A stretch of 64,000 bases of DNA from Bradyrhizobium sp. ORS 285 (GTDB lineage: Bacteria > Pseudomonadota > Alphaproteobacteria > Rhizobiales > Xanthobacteraceae): the NCBI RefSeq assembly GCF_900176205.1, contig NZ_LT859959.1, positions 2,935,001 through 2,999,000 of the forward strand, in the 5' to 3' direction. Both the position numbers and the translations under genes were made by a program. Each line of letters opens with the position of its first letter. Positions within the stretch are counted from its first letter, which is position 1. The notes below the pieces were generated by a model, which worked only from the letters and a program-made list of their open reading frames with translations, did no database searches and was not told the DNA's origin. Positions 43,967 to 52,569 of this stretch are shown in pieces.

Positions 43967-44621
43967 GCTCATCAACCTGATCGTCCAGGCCACCGGCGAG
44001 AGCCTGTTCATGGTCTCGACCGCGGCGCTGGTCGCGACCGCCCTCGGCCTGCCGCTCGGCGTCTTCCTCGCGACCAGCCGCAAGGGTGAGCTGTTCGCGG
44101 CTCCTGCCGTGAACGCGGCGCTCGGGGTCGTCGTCAATGCGACGCGCTCGACGCCCTTCATCATCCTGGTTGTTGCGATCATCCCGTTCACGCGTCTCGT
44201 CGCCGGCACCTCGATCGGGTCGGGAGCTGCGATCGTGCCGCTGACGGTCGCGGCGACGCCGTTCATTGCCCGGCTGGTCGAGGCGGCGATCCGCGAGGTC
44301 GATGCCGGCCTGATCGAGACCGCGTCGTCGTTTGGCGCGACGCCGTTGCAGATCGTGTTCAAGGTGCTGATCCCGGAGGCGCTGTCCGGCCTGGTGCTGG
44401 CGCTGACGCTCGCGGTGGTCAGCCTGCTCGGCTACTCCGCGATGGTCGGCGCTGTCGGCGGCGGCGGCCTCGGCGATCTCGGCATCCGCTACGGCTACCA
44501 GCGCTTCATGCCGGAGATGATGCTGGCCGTGGTGGTCGTGCTGATCGCGCTGGTGCAGACGGTGCAGACCATCGGCGATCATCTCGCGCGCCGGCTCAAT
44601 CGGCGCTTGAGGCAGCGCTGA
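43956..44621 (+). CDS. metI: Methionine-type ABC transporter permease
   Basis: This 221-residue permease has about five membrane segments. Landmarks are MVSTAALVATALGLPLGVFLA, NATRSTPFIILVVAIIPFTR, the EAA-loop EVDAGLIETASSFGATP and GYSAMVGAVGGGGLGDLGIRYGYQRF, the hallmark of MetI. The start at 43956 overlaps the metN end. It forms the channel with MetN; the binding protein MetQ is encoded after one intervening gene. Confidence 0.94.
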   Translation: MSPELINLIVQATGESLFMVSTAALVATALGLPLGVFLATSRKGELFAAPAVNAALGVVVNATRSTPFIILVVAIIPFTRLVAGTSIGSGAAIVPLTVAATPFIARLVEAAIREVDAGLIETASSFGATPLQIVFKVLIPEALSGLVLALTLAVVSLLGYSAMVGAVGGGGLGDLGIRYGYQRFMPEMMLAVVVVLIALVQTVQTIGDHLARRLNRRLRQR

Positions 44622-44670
44622 GCTGAGGCAGACACGGACTCATCGACGCAGCCGAGCAGGAGGAATGACC

Positions 44671-45453
44671 ATGAACGAGATCGTCGAACGACCCAGGAAG
44701 TTTGCGCTGGTCGAGCGCGCCCCCGCAGCCACCTTCGAGGAGGAGCGGCTGCATCGCAAGCAACGGCTTGCGGCGACCTTCCGCCTGTTTGCGCGCTACG
44801 GCTTCGATCAGGGGCTGGCCGGCCACGTCACGGTGCGTGATCCGGAATTCCCGGACCGGTTCTGGATCAATCCGCTGTCGACGCATTTCAGCCAGATCAA
44901 GGTCTCCGACCTGCAGCTCGTCGACCACGACGGCAACATCCTGATCGGCAACAAGCCAATCAACCAGGCCGGCTTCGTCATTCACTCCGCCATCCACGCC
45001 GCGCATCCGCAGGTGATCGCCGCCGCGCATACCCATTCGACCTATGGCAAGGCGTTCTCCGCGCTGGGCAAGCTGCTCGATCCGCTGACCCAGGATTCCT
45101 GCGCCTTCTACGACGATCATGTGCTGTTCGACCCGTTCACCGGCGTCGTGCTCGACGCCGAGGAGGGCAAGAAGATCGCGGCGGCGCTCGGCACCAAGAA
45201 GGCTGCGATCCTCCAGAACCATGGCCTGCTGACGGTCGGCCCGACCATCGAGGCGACGGCCTGGTGGTACATCGCGATGGACAATGCCGCGCGGACGCAA
45301 TTGCTGGCTGAGGCCGCGGGGCCGACGAAGCCGATCCCGCACGAGATCGCGAAGCACACGTCGGGGCAGGTCGGCACCCACAAGGGCGGCTATTTCAGCT
45401 TCCAGCCGCTGTGGGACTGGATCACCGCGCAAGAGCCGGATCTGTTCAACTGA
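44671..45453 (+). CDS. Class II aldolase/adducin-family protein
   Basis: This 260-residue protein has the class II aldolase fold: YGFDQGLAGHVTVRD, the metal-binding His pair in AAHTHSTYGKAF, and a further His in LQNHGLLTVGPTIEATAWWY. Family members are zinc aldolases, epimerases or decarboxylases. Of two adjacent ATGs, 44671 is preferred because AGGAGGA ends 6 nt before it, whereas ATG at 44665 directly abuts that site. Its place inside a met-type transporter cluster suggests it processes the carbon part of a scavenged organosulfur molecule. Confidence 0.9.
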   Translation: MNEIVERPRKFALVERAPAATFEEERLHRKQRLAATFRLFARYGFDQGLAGHVTVRDPEFPDRFWINPLSTHFSQIKVSDLQLVDHDGNILIGNKPINQAGFVIHSAIHAAHPQVIAAAHTHSTYGKAFSALGKLLDPLTQDSCAFYDDHVLFDPFTGVVLDAEEGKKIAAALGTKKAAILQNHGLLTVGPTIEATAWWYIAMDNAARTQLLAEAAGPTKPIPHEIAKHTSGQVGTHKGGYFSFQPLWDWITAQEPDLFN

Positions 45454-45463
45454 GTTTAGCGCC

Positions 45464-45547
45464 GTAGCCCGCATGAGCGCCAGCGACATGCGGGTTCTCC
45501 TCAACAGCTCATGTGACCCTGGATGTCGCTTCGCTCATCCGGGCTAC
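45464..45547. repeat. Imperfect palindromic intergenic repeat
   Basis: The arms 45464-45494 and 45517-45547 are reverse complements with only a few mismatches (both read GTAGCCCG.ATGAGCG in hairpin orientation). This is a roughly 84-nt hairpin in the gap between the aldolase and metQ genes. Similar GTAGCCCGGATGAGCG palindromes are, from memory, common dispersed repeats in Bradyrhizobium-like genomes. Confidence 0.7.
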
Positions 45548-45711
45548 AAGGAGGAGGATAAATCCTTCGGGGAAGGCGAGGAATAAAGAACATTTGTACA
45601 CGAACATCAAACTCGAGAGCGCGTCCATTGCTTTGTTCGCAGCTGCGATTGATCCTCTGCGGCGCCAGGGCTAGTCACCAGCGGAACTGTTTTGTTTGGT
45701 TGGAGACTTGA

Positions 45712-46488
45712 ATGTACCGTACCGTTATTGCGCTTGCCGCCTTGCTGTCCGTCGCGCTTCCCGCGCATGCCGAAACCATCCGTGTCGGTGTCACCGCTGG
45801 CCCGCATGCCGAGATCATCGATGTCGTGAAGAAGGTCGCGGCCGAGCGCGGGCTCGACATCAAGGTCGTCGAGTTCACCGACTACGTGATTCCGAACCAG
45901 GCGCTTGCGCTGAAGGATCTCGAGGCGAACTCGTTCCAGCACGAGCCCTATCTGAAGAACCAGATCTCCAAGACCGGCTGGAAGATCGTCAAGGTCGCCA
46001 CCACCATCGCCTCGCCGCAGGGCGTCTATTCGCAGAAGTACAAGACGCTCGCCGAGCTTCCGGAGGGGGCCAAGGTCGCGATAGCCAATGATCCGTCGAA
46101 CGGCGCGCGCGGACTGATGATCCTGGCGCTGCATGGCGTGATCAAGCTGAAGGATCCGAGCAACGTCGCCGCGACCGTCGCCGACATCACCGACAATCCC
46201 AAAAAGCTGAAATTCGTCGAGCTCGACGCTGCGCAGCTGCCGCGCGCGCTCGCCGACGTCGACCTCGTCTCGATCAACAACAACTACGCCGTCCAGGCCG
46301 GGCTCAATCCCGCCAAGGACGCGATCGCGCGCGAGAATGCCGAGGGGCCCTGGGTCAACATCCTCGCGGTGCGCGAGGAGGACAAGGACAAGCCCTGGGT
46401 GAAGCAGCTGATCGAGGCCTACCACTCCGAGCCGGTGAAGGCGTTCCTCGACACCCGCTTCAAGGGCACCTACATCGCGACCTGGTGA
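45712..46488 (+). CDS. metQ: MetQ-type (NlpA family) substrate-binding protein
   Basis: This 258-residue binding protein begins with a signal peptide (VIALAALLSVALPAHA) that lacks a lipobox Cys, so it is likely soluble in the periplasm rather than a lipoprotein. Family features are IRVGVTAGPHAEIIDVVKK, EFTDYVIPNQAL, NSFQHEPYLKNQ, VAIANDPSNGARGLMIL and NNNYAVQAGLNPAKDAI. It supplies the MetNI transporter encoded upstream. Its 3' end overlaps the convergent flavoprotein gene by 19 nt. Confidence 0.94.
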   Translation: MYRTVIALAALLSVALPAHAETIRVGVTAGPHAEIIDVVKKVAAERGLDIKVVEFTDYVIPNQALALKDLEANSFQHEPYLKNQISKTGWKIVKVATTIASPQGVYSQKYKTLAELPEGAKVAIANDPSNGARGLMILALHGVIKLKDPSNVAATVADITDNPKKLKFVELDAAQLPRALADVDLVSINNNYAVQAGLNPAKDAIARENAEGPWVNILAVREEDKDKPWVKQLIEAYHSEPVKAFLDTRFKGTYIATW

Positions 46489-47894
46489 TCGGGAGCCGCA
46501 GCCAAGGCCGGCGCGTCGACCGGCGGCACGGCGATCGGGCGGGCCTGCAACAGCCGGTGCGCCAGATCGGCGCATTGGCTGCGGATGTCGGGGATCGCGA
46601 TGATCTCCCAGAACGCGGCGCGCGTCAGCGGGCCGATCGCGAACAGCCGCTGCGATGGCGTGCCATCGGCGCCGACGATGGCGCAATCGGCCGTGACCTC
46701 GATGCCAATCCGCAAGGCGTCGCAGCGCGCGAGCCCTTGGTCGAACAGGCTGCGGACCGCCGGATTGGCGGTGGCACGGGGATCCTTGACGATGCCCGTG
46801 CAGTCGATGACGGCGCCGACCTCGAGCGTCTCGACCTCGCTGCGGCCGCGCCGGCGATAATGCGCGCGGGCACCTTGCGTGCCACCGTCGATCTTGACGA
46901 GCTTGGCGGCGGCGATGCGGAGCTGTCCGTCCGCGATCGCCCGCGCGATCCGCTCCTCGACCTCGGGCGCCATGCGGTGGCGATGCACGTCCCACCACGC
47001 CCGCGCATGCTCCAGGAAGCTGCGCTTGGATGCCTGTGGCAATTCCTGCCAGAGGCGGTGGCTGAACGGCCTCACGGCATCGATGACGGCGCGCCAGTCG
47101 CCGCCCTCGGTGATGTGATCGGCAATCCGTTGCCGGAACCAGCGCAGCACAACGCTGCCGCACGCACCGAACGGAACCTCGTCCTCGCTGATCCTGCAGG
47201 GCGCGATGCGGCGATGTCCCCTGGCCATCAGGCCGCGGCGCGAGATGGCGACGATCGGGCCGCGATGGCCCTCGCGCAACAGCGACAGCACGTAGTCCGC
47301 CATCGTCAAGCCGGCGCCGAGAATGAGTACCGCCGAGTCGCGGCTGAAGCCGGGAACGGACGGGTTGATCCAGGGATCGGCATGCCAGGCCGAGCGCGGG
47401 ATCGCGGCGTCGTGGCCCGTGGCGAACACCGCGACATCGCCGAGCCGGCGCGTGCCGTCGGCGAGGCTGACGGTGACGCCGCTGCCACCTTCGCTGACGG
47501 CCACGCATTCGCCCTGAATAATGGCGAGCCGCCGCGCACCGTTCTCGGTCGCGAGGAACGGCGCGATCAGGCTGGCGATGTAGTCGCCATAAAGGCGGCG
47601 CGGGACGAAGCAGAACGGATCGGGACAGAGCTGAAGGCCGTGCTCATGGGTCGACAGCCAGCGCCAGAAATGGTCGGGATCATCCGGCAGCGCGCTCATG
47701 TTGGCGGCGCGCACGTTGAGCAAATGGTCGGCATTGCCGGTGTGATATGCGAGCCCGCGGCCGACCTCCGAACGCTTCTCGATCAGGGTGACGCGGATAT
47801 CGGAGTCCGGGCGCTGCAGCAGCTGATAGGCCAGAAGAACGCCGGATGCGCCGCCGCCGACGATGATGATGTGTCGTTCCGGAAAACGGCTCAT
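46470..47894 (-). CDS. FAD/NAD(P)-binding oxidoreductase
   Basis: This 474-residue flavoprotein begins HIIIVGGGASGVLLAYQLL, the FAD dinucleotide motif, continues with RGLAYHTGNADHLLNVRA, and has a second nucleotide motif ILGAGLTMADYVL. It resembles the NAD_binding_9 group of putative monooxygenase-like flavoproteins, often found with siderophore or sulfur genes. The substrate is unknown. It is transcribed against metQ, with a 19-nt convergent overlap, and divergent from the next flavoprotein. Confidence 0.88.
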   Translation of the reverse strand: MSRFPERHIIIVGGGASGVLLAYQLLQRPDSDIRVTLIEKRSEVGRGLAYHTGNADHLLNVRAANMSALPDDPDHFWRWLSTHEHGLQLCPDPFCFVPRRLYGDYIASLIAPFLATENGARRLAIIQGECVAVSEGGSGVTVSLADGTRRLGDVAVFATGHDAAIPRSAWHADPWINPSVPGFSRDSAVLILGAGLTMADYVLSLLREGHRGPIVAISRRGLMARGHRRIAPCRISEDEVPFGACGSVVLRWFRQRIADHITEGGDWRAVIDAVRPFSHRLWQELPQASKRSFLEHARAWWDVHRHRMAPEVEERIARAIADGQLRIAAAKLVKIDGGTQGARAHYRRRGRSEVETLEVGAVIDCTGIVKDPRATANPAVRSLFDQGLARCDALRIGIEVTADCAIVGADGTPSQRLFAIGPLTRAAFWEIIAIPDIRSQCADLAHRLLQARPIAVPPVDAPALAAAPDHQVAM

Positions 47895-48343
47895 GCAAAG
47901 ATGCCTTTTCTCTCGCGCGGCGACGATGCGTAACGTTCATAATCTAGCACGTAAAAAAGCCGCCGGATTCGGAAAGACGAATATTCTACTTGTCGGCTTT
48001 TTCCGATCGAGCTTATTCCAAGGAAGTACAGATTGTTGTTCCGAGTGTGTCGTCGTAAGCGTTGGCGCATGAGAATTATCATACGCGCCCACTCGCACAC
48101 GGGACGCCTGCGGCAGCGGGGAACGCTCGACCGAATTCTTCTCCAATCACGGATCGCGGCGAGAACAGAGCGTTCGAAAATTGCGCAATTCTGAAATTGC
48201 CAGCGGCAGCGCACTGGATGACCATATCAGCGGATGTGCGTCGTTTGCGCGCAGGGCTGCGGAGTTGGGACCATGATTGCGCGTGCGATGCTGACAGGAC
48301 CAATGGGAGCGCGCGCCTTGCGGGTGACGCGTCGGATCGCCTC
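47895..48343. other. Divergent intergenic region with nested hairpin
   Basis: This 449-nt stretch separates two divergent flavoprotein genes and is AT-rich near 47935-48030. It contains the nested inverted repeat at 47954-48002 and the element TTCTGAAATTGC at 48189-48200, which also occurs upstream of metN. The frame of the right-hand gene is open across much of it, but that part has no family resemblance. Confidence 0.5.
47954..48002. other. Nested hairpin in a divergent promoter region
   Basis: AAAAAGCCG (47954-47962) pairs with CGGCTTTTT (47994-48002), and inside it ATTCG (47967-47971) pairs with CGAAT (47978-47982). The T run on the + strand and the A run make it look like a bidirectional terminator, which is odd between divergent genes. 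A small RNA end or a structured leader is possible. Confidence 0.4.
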
Positions 48344-49939
48344 GTGACGGCTGCTGTGACTGATCCACTTTCGCTCAGCGCTGATGTGCTTGCGATCGGC
48401 GGCGGCATGGCCGGCGCCTGGGCCGCGGTCTCAGCCGCGCGTACCGGCGCGCGGGTGATCCTCGTCGACAAGGGCTATTGCGGCACCAGCGGCGTCACGG
48501 CCGCGGCAGGCCCGGGCCACTGGTGGGTGCCGCCTGATGCGCGCGTGCACGCCGTCAGCCAGCGTGTCGCCGCCGGGCTTGGTCTCGGCGAGGCCGCATG
48601 GATGCATGCGATCATCGACGAGACCTGGCGCACGCTGCCGACGCTCGCGAGCCACTATGCGTTCGGCATCGATGACAACGGAGAGACCAATTATCGCGCC
48701 GTTCGTGGCCCCGAATACATGCGGGCGCTGCGCACCCTCGCGCGGGAGAGTGGCGTCACCATCCTCGACCATTCGCCGGTGCTGGAACTGCTGGCGCGCG
48801 GCGACGGCACGATCGGCGGCGCGCGAGGCCTTCGCCGGCAGGACGGCGATGGGACCTATGAGATCGCCGCAGGCGCGACCGTGCTCGCCGCAGGCGGCAC
48901 CAGCTTCCTGTCGCATCTGCTGGGATCGCGCACCAACACCGGCGACGGCTATCTGCTCGCGGCGGAGGCGGGCGCCGAGCTCTCGGGCATGGAGTTCACC
49001 GCGGCCTACACGATCGCGCCGGCGCATTCGACGATGACGCGCAGCATGGCCTATGCGTTCGCGACCTATTACGACACTGATGGCCGCGAGCTCGATCTGC
49101 CGTTCGGACCGCAGCAGACGATCGGGCTGGCGAGAGCGTTGCTCGCGGGTCCCGTGTTCTGCTCGCTGCATCGGCTGCCCGACGACATCAAGGCCCGGCT
49201 GCATACGATCTCGCCGAACGTGCCGCTGGTGTTCGACCGCTGGGGCATCGATCCCTGGCGCGATCGCTTTGAGGTCACGCTGCACAATGACGGCACCATC
49301 CGCGGGCTCGGTGGCGTCAGGGTCGACGATGTCGATGGCCGCACGTCGGTGCCGGGGCTGTTCGTCGCCGGCGACAATGCCTCGCGCGAGAAGGTGGCCG
49401 GTGCGATCTCCGGCGGCGGCAACATCAATTCGGCCTGGGCGCTGACCTCCGGCGTCCGCGCGGGGCAGGCCGCCGCGCGGCTGGCGCGCAGCATCGGAGC
49501 GAAGGCCTCGACCTTGACGCCGCTCGGGCAGGCCGGCCTGCGGCCGCACTTGCGGATCCGTGCGCTCGATCACGACACGATCAGGGCCGGCGTCCGCGCC
49601 GAGATGCATCCCTTCGACAAGACCCTGTTCCGCAAGGAGTCGACGCTGGCAGCGTCGCAGCGCGCGCTCGACGGGCTCTGGCGCGAAATCTCCGACCATG
49701 CGGGTGGCGATGTCATGCGCTCGCGCGAGACGGCGGCACTGGTCGCCACGGCACGCTGGTCGGTCGCGACCGCGCGCCGCCGGACCGAGAGCAGGGGCCT
49801 GCATCGCAGGATCGATCATCCCGGCCTCGACCCAAGCTTGGCGGTGCGGCTCGTCAGCCGTGGCCTCGATCGCGTCGAGATCGCAGCCGATACGGTCCAC
49901 GCGCTTGACGCTCCGATCGCGCTGGAAGAGGCGTCATGA
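48344..49939 (+). CDS. Fumarate reductase/APS reductase-like flavoprotein
   Basis: This FAD protein (about 531 residues from the chosen start) has the dinucleotide motif VLAIGGGMAGAWAA, the YCGTSGVTAAAGPG segment typical of succinate dehydrogenase/APS reductase alpha subunits, and the late FAD contact VPGLFVAGDNA...GGGNINSAWALTSG. The C-terminal helical part (SRETAALVATARWSVATA) also fits. It overlaps by 4 nt the following 2[4Fe-4S] ferredoxin, the pairing seen in AprA-AprB. The start is uncertain: no strong ribosome site is visible, GTG at 48344 is the first plausible start near the family N terminus, and ATG at 48218 is an alternative. Confidence 0.82.
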   Translation: MTAAVTDPLSLSADVLAIGGGMAGAWAAVSAARTGARVILVDKGYCGTSGVTAAAGPGHWWVPPDARVHAVSQRVAAGLGLGEAAWMHAIIDETWRTLPTLASHYAFGIDDNGETNYRAVRGPEYMRALRTLARESGVTILDHSPVLELLARGDGTIGGARGLRRQDGDGTYEIAAGATVLAAGGTSFLSHLLGSRTNTGDGYLLAAEAGAELSGMEFTAAYTIAPAHSTMTRSMAYAFATYYDTDGRELDLPFGPQQTIGLARALLAGPVFCSLHRLPDDIKARLHTISPNVPLVFDRWGIDPWRDRFEVTLHNDGTIRGLGGVRVDDVDGRTSVPGLFVAGDNASREKVAGAISGGGNINSAWALTSGVRAGQAAARLARSIGAKASTLTPLGQAGLRPHLRIRALDHDTIRAGVRAEMHPFDKTLFRKESTLAASQRALDGLWREISDHAGGDVMRSRETAALVATARWSVATARRRTESRGLHRRIDHPGLDPSLAVRLVSRGLDRVEIAADTVHALDAPIALEEAS

Positions 49940-50310
49940 TCGAGCTCATCCTTGCCGATCGCTGCACGGATTGCGGCGCCTGCGTCGACGTGTGTCCCAC
50001 CAACGTGCTCGACCGCGCGGCGTCGGGACCGCCCTTGCTGGCACGGGTCGAGGATTGCCAGACCTGCTTCATGTGCGAGCTGTATTGCCGCGCCGATGCG
50101 ATCTATGTCGCGCCGGATTGCGACCGCCGCGTCGCGATCACGCCGGACGAGGCATTGGCCTCGGGGCGTCTCGGTCAATATCGCCAGCATTCCGGCTGGG
50201 ACGAATGGGCCGGCCAGTTTCCCAACGAGCAATGGTTGATGGAAACAGTGTTCCGCCGCGCCGGCGAGGCCGCGCGCGCAGCCGAGACGGACGATAAGAG
50301 GACAGCATGA
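49936..50310 (+). CDS. 2[4Fe-4S] ferredoxin (AprB-like)
   Basis: This 124-residue protein has two cluster motifs, CTDCGACVDVCP and CQTCFMCELYC, for two [4Fe-4S] clusters, then a C-terminal extension of about 60 residues with a Trp-rich GWDEWAGQFPNEQW. The layout resembles AprB-like electron partners rather than small clostridial ferredoxins. It overlaps the flavoprotein upstream and the LLM monooxygenase downstream by 4 nt each, so all three are translationally coupled and likely act together on a sulfur compound. Confidence 0.9.
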   Translation: MIELILADRCTDCGACVDVCPTNVLDRAASGPPLLARVEDCQTCFMCELYCRADAIYVAPDCDRRVAITPDEALASGRLGQYRQHSGWDEWAGQFPNEQWLMETVFRRAGEAARAAETDDKRTA

Positions 50311-51524
50311 CCATCATCACCCACCGGCCGGGCGCCCTCGTCGGTCTCGACGGTTTTCCGGGACCCGCCGACCGGCCCGACAGCCCGCTGTCGCAAGCGC
50401 TGCAACAGCCGCTGCTGCTCGGCCTGTTCCTGCCGATCCAGGCCGGCGGCTGGAGCGCCTCGACCTTGCCGCGCACCACGTCATGGCATTTCGACTACAA
50501 CCGCGACCTGGTGCTGACTGCTGAGAATCTCGGCTTCGATCTCGTGTTCGCGCTGTCGCAATGGCTGCCGAAGGGCGGTTATGGCGGCGTGTTCACGGGC
50601 GAGGCGCTCGACTCCTTCATGACCACGGCCGCGCTGACGAGCCTGACCCGGCGGATCATCCTGATCTCGACGATCCATGTGCTGTACGGTCCCATGCATC
50701 CGCTGCACCTGGCCAAATATGGCGCGACGCTCGACCACATTTCCAATGGCCGCTGGGGCATCAATGTCGTCACCGGCCATCGTGCCGCCGAGCACGAGGC
50801 TTTCGGCTGGAGCCGGATCGATCACGACCGCCGCTACGAGCTCGCGGCCGAGTTTCTCGAAGTGTTGCAGCGGCTGTGGGGCGACAGCGAGAACTACTCG
50901 TTCTCCGGCCAGTCGTCCTGGAAGCTCAACGGCGCCTTCGTGACGCCGAAGCCGCGCTTCGGCCGGCCGGTGCTGGTCAACGCCACCGGCTCGGACGCCG
51001 GTATCGCTTTTGCCGCGCGCTATTCCGACATCGTCTTCATCACCAGCCCCGCCGGCTCGAGCTTCGAGAGCGCGATCCCCGCGCTGCCCGCGCATACGGC
51101 GCGGGTCAACCAGGCGGCGCTCGACATCGGCCGCGAGGTGCGCACCCTGCTCAATCCGATGGTGATCTGCCGCGAGACCGAGCGCGAGACCTGGGCCTAT
51201 CACGACGCCATCGTCGCCCACGCCGACCCGGTCGGCGACTTCCATCGGCTGGACAGCGACGCCCATGCCTGGCGCGGCCGTATCGGCGTCGATGCGCCGA
51301 AGCGCCGCGCGATCGGCGGCAACATCGAGGTGATCGGCACGCCCGAGCAGGTTGTCGAGCAGTTCGTGCAGCTCAAGAAGGCCGGCGTCGACGGTCTGCA
51401 GCTGTCGTTCTACGACTTCAAGCTGGATCTCGATGTCTTCGGCCGCCGCGTACTGCCGCTGATGGAGCAGGCGGGTTTGCGCAAACCGGTGATTGATCCC
51501 ACCGCGGCGCAGGCGGCGGAGTAG
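50307..51524 (+). CDS. LLM-class flavin-dependent monooxygenase (SfnG/SsuD-like)
   Basis: This 405-residue TIM-barrel protein belongs to the bacterial luciferase-like family. Features are SWHFDYNRDLVLTAENLGFD, PLHLAKYGATLDHISNGRWGINVVTG, RYELAAEFLEVLQRLW, KPRFGRPVLVNA and GTPEQVVEQFVQLKKAGVDG. Family members cleave alkanesulfonates, dimethylsulfone or pyrimidine rings using reduced FMN. The sulfur setting supports a C-S bond-cleaving role. Reduced flavin may come from the flavin reductase at 56295 or the nitroreductase-like protein at 51666. Confidence 0.92.
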   Translation: MTIITHRPGALVGLDGFPGPADRPDSPLSQALQQPLLLGLFLPIQAGGWSASTLPRTTSWHFDYNRDLVLTAENLGFDLVFALSQWLPKGGYGGVFTGEALDSFMTTAALTSLTRRIILISTIHVLYGPMHPLHLAKYGATLDHISNGRWGINVVTGHRAAEHEAFGWSRIDHDRRYELAAEFLEVLQRLWGDSENYSFSGQSSWKLNGAFVTPKPRFGRPVLVNATGSDAGIAFAARYSDIVFITSPAGSSFESAIPALPAHTARVNQAALDIGREVRTLLNPMVICRETERETWAYHDAIVAHADPVGDFHRLDSDAHAWRGRIGVDAPKRRAIGGNIEVIGTPEQVVEQFVQLKKAGVDGLQLSFYDFKLDLDVFGRRVLPLMEQAGLRKPVIDPTAAQAAE

Positions 51525-51665
51525 CGGAGCCTTTCGACATCGCACGCATGATTTGTCGGGGGATTGTCGTCGTCCTCCGGGTCGGCTTTGCTAGGCGCCG
51601 ACGCGCACGCAACTATCGAACAGCGGCCTGACAATGGCGTACGGGCCGGCATGGGGACTGAGGCA

Positions 51666-52520
51666 ATGACGATCATCGAAACGAGGGCACCGATCACTCC
51701 GAGCGACGACATCACCGCGGCGCTGCGCAAGCGCTACGGCGCTGATATCCCCGCCATCACTTCCGGCGCCGACGACATCCTCGGCCAACTGCTGGCGCAC
51801 CGCTCGATCCGTAGCTACCGCCCCGATCCGGTGCCGCCGCACACCGTGGAAACGCTGGTGGCCGCGGCGCAGTCGGCGGCGTCGTCGTCGAACCTGCAGA
51901 CCTGGAGCGTCGTCGCGGTCGAGGACCCCGCGCGCAAGCAGCGCCTGTCGGAATTCGTGGGCAACCAGAAGCACGTCCGCGAGGCGCCCCTGTTCCTGGT
52001 CTGGCTCGCCGATCTGTCGCGGGCCGAGCGGCTGGCGCGGCGGGAAGGGCGCCCCGATGACGGCATCCATTTCCTGGAGACGCTGTTCGTCGCGATCATC
52101 GACGCAGCTCTCGCTGCGCAGAATGCGGTCGTCGCGCTCGAGGCGCTCGGCCTCGGCTCGGTCTATATTGGCGCGATCCGCAACCGGCCGCAGGCGGTGG
52201 CTGAGGAGCTCGGCCTGCCGCCGAGCGTGCTCGCCGTGTTCGGCCTCTGCATCGGCTATGCCGATCTCGCGGCTGGCGAGGACGTCAAGCCGCGGCTGCG
52301 CCAGAGCGTGGTTCTGCATCGCGAGCGCTATGCGCCGACCGATGAGATCCACGGCATCGCCGCCTATGACGAGACCCTGCGCGCGTTCCAGACCAGCCAG
52401 GGCGTGGCGCCGGTCGGCTGGCGGGACACGGTGCTCAACCGGCTCGGTTCGGCGAAGGCGCTCAACGGCCGCGACAAACTGGCTGAGGCGCTGCGCGCGC
52501 TCGGCTTCGGATTGAAGTAG
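51666..52520 (+). CDS. Nitroreductase-family NADPH-flavin oxidoreductase (NfsA-like)
   Basis: This 284-residue protein has the FMN-binding start LLAHRSIRSYRPDPVP, then AAQSAASSSNLQTWSVVAV, ALAAQNAVVALEALGLGSVYIG and LCIGYAD, all typical of NfsA/FRP-type reductases. It ends with a helical tail. Such enzymes reduce free FMN and could feed the adjacent LLM monooxygenase. The start at 51666 fits the family; ATG at 51651 is an alternative. Confidence 0.9.
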   Translation: MTIIETRAPITPSDDITAALRKRYGADIPAITSGADDILGQLLAHRSIRSYRPDPVPPHTVETLVAAAQSAASSSNLQTWSVVAVEDPARKQRLSEFVGNQKHVREAPLFLVWLADLSRAERLARREGRPDDGIHFLETLFVAIIDAALAAQNAVVALEALGLGSVYIGAIRNRPQAVAEELGLPPSVLAVFGLCIGYADLAAGEDVKPRLRQSVVLHRERYAPTDEIHGIAAYDETLRAFQTSQGVAPVGWRDTVLNRLGSAKALNGRDKLAEALRALGFGLK

Positions 52521-52537
52521 CTGCGGGCGGTAGATGT

Positions 52538-52565
52538 TGACGGCGGCCGGGACGGGCCGCCGTCA
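52538..52565. terminator. Bidirectional hairpin between convergent genes
   Basis: TGACGGCGGCC (52538-52548) and GGCCGCCGTCA (52555-52565) form a perfect 11-bp stem with a 6-nt loop, exactly between the ends of the nitroreductase (+) and second MetQ (-) genes. The T run is missing, as is common in high-GC genomes. Confidence 0.65.
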
Positions 52566-52569
52566 TCGA

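Noticed and set aside
45454..45711. Possible SAM-type riboswitch before metQ
   Set aside because: I looked for the conserved SAM-II core expected in alphaproteobacterial met genes and did not find it; the gap holds a palindromic repeat instead.
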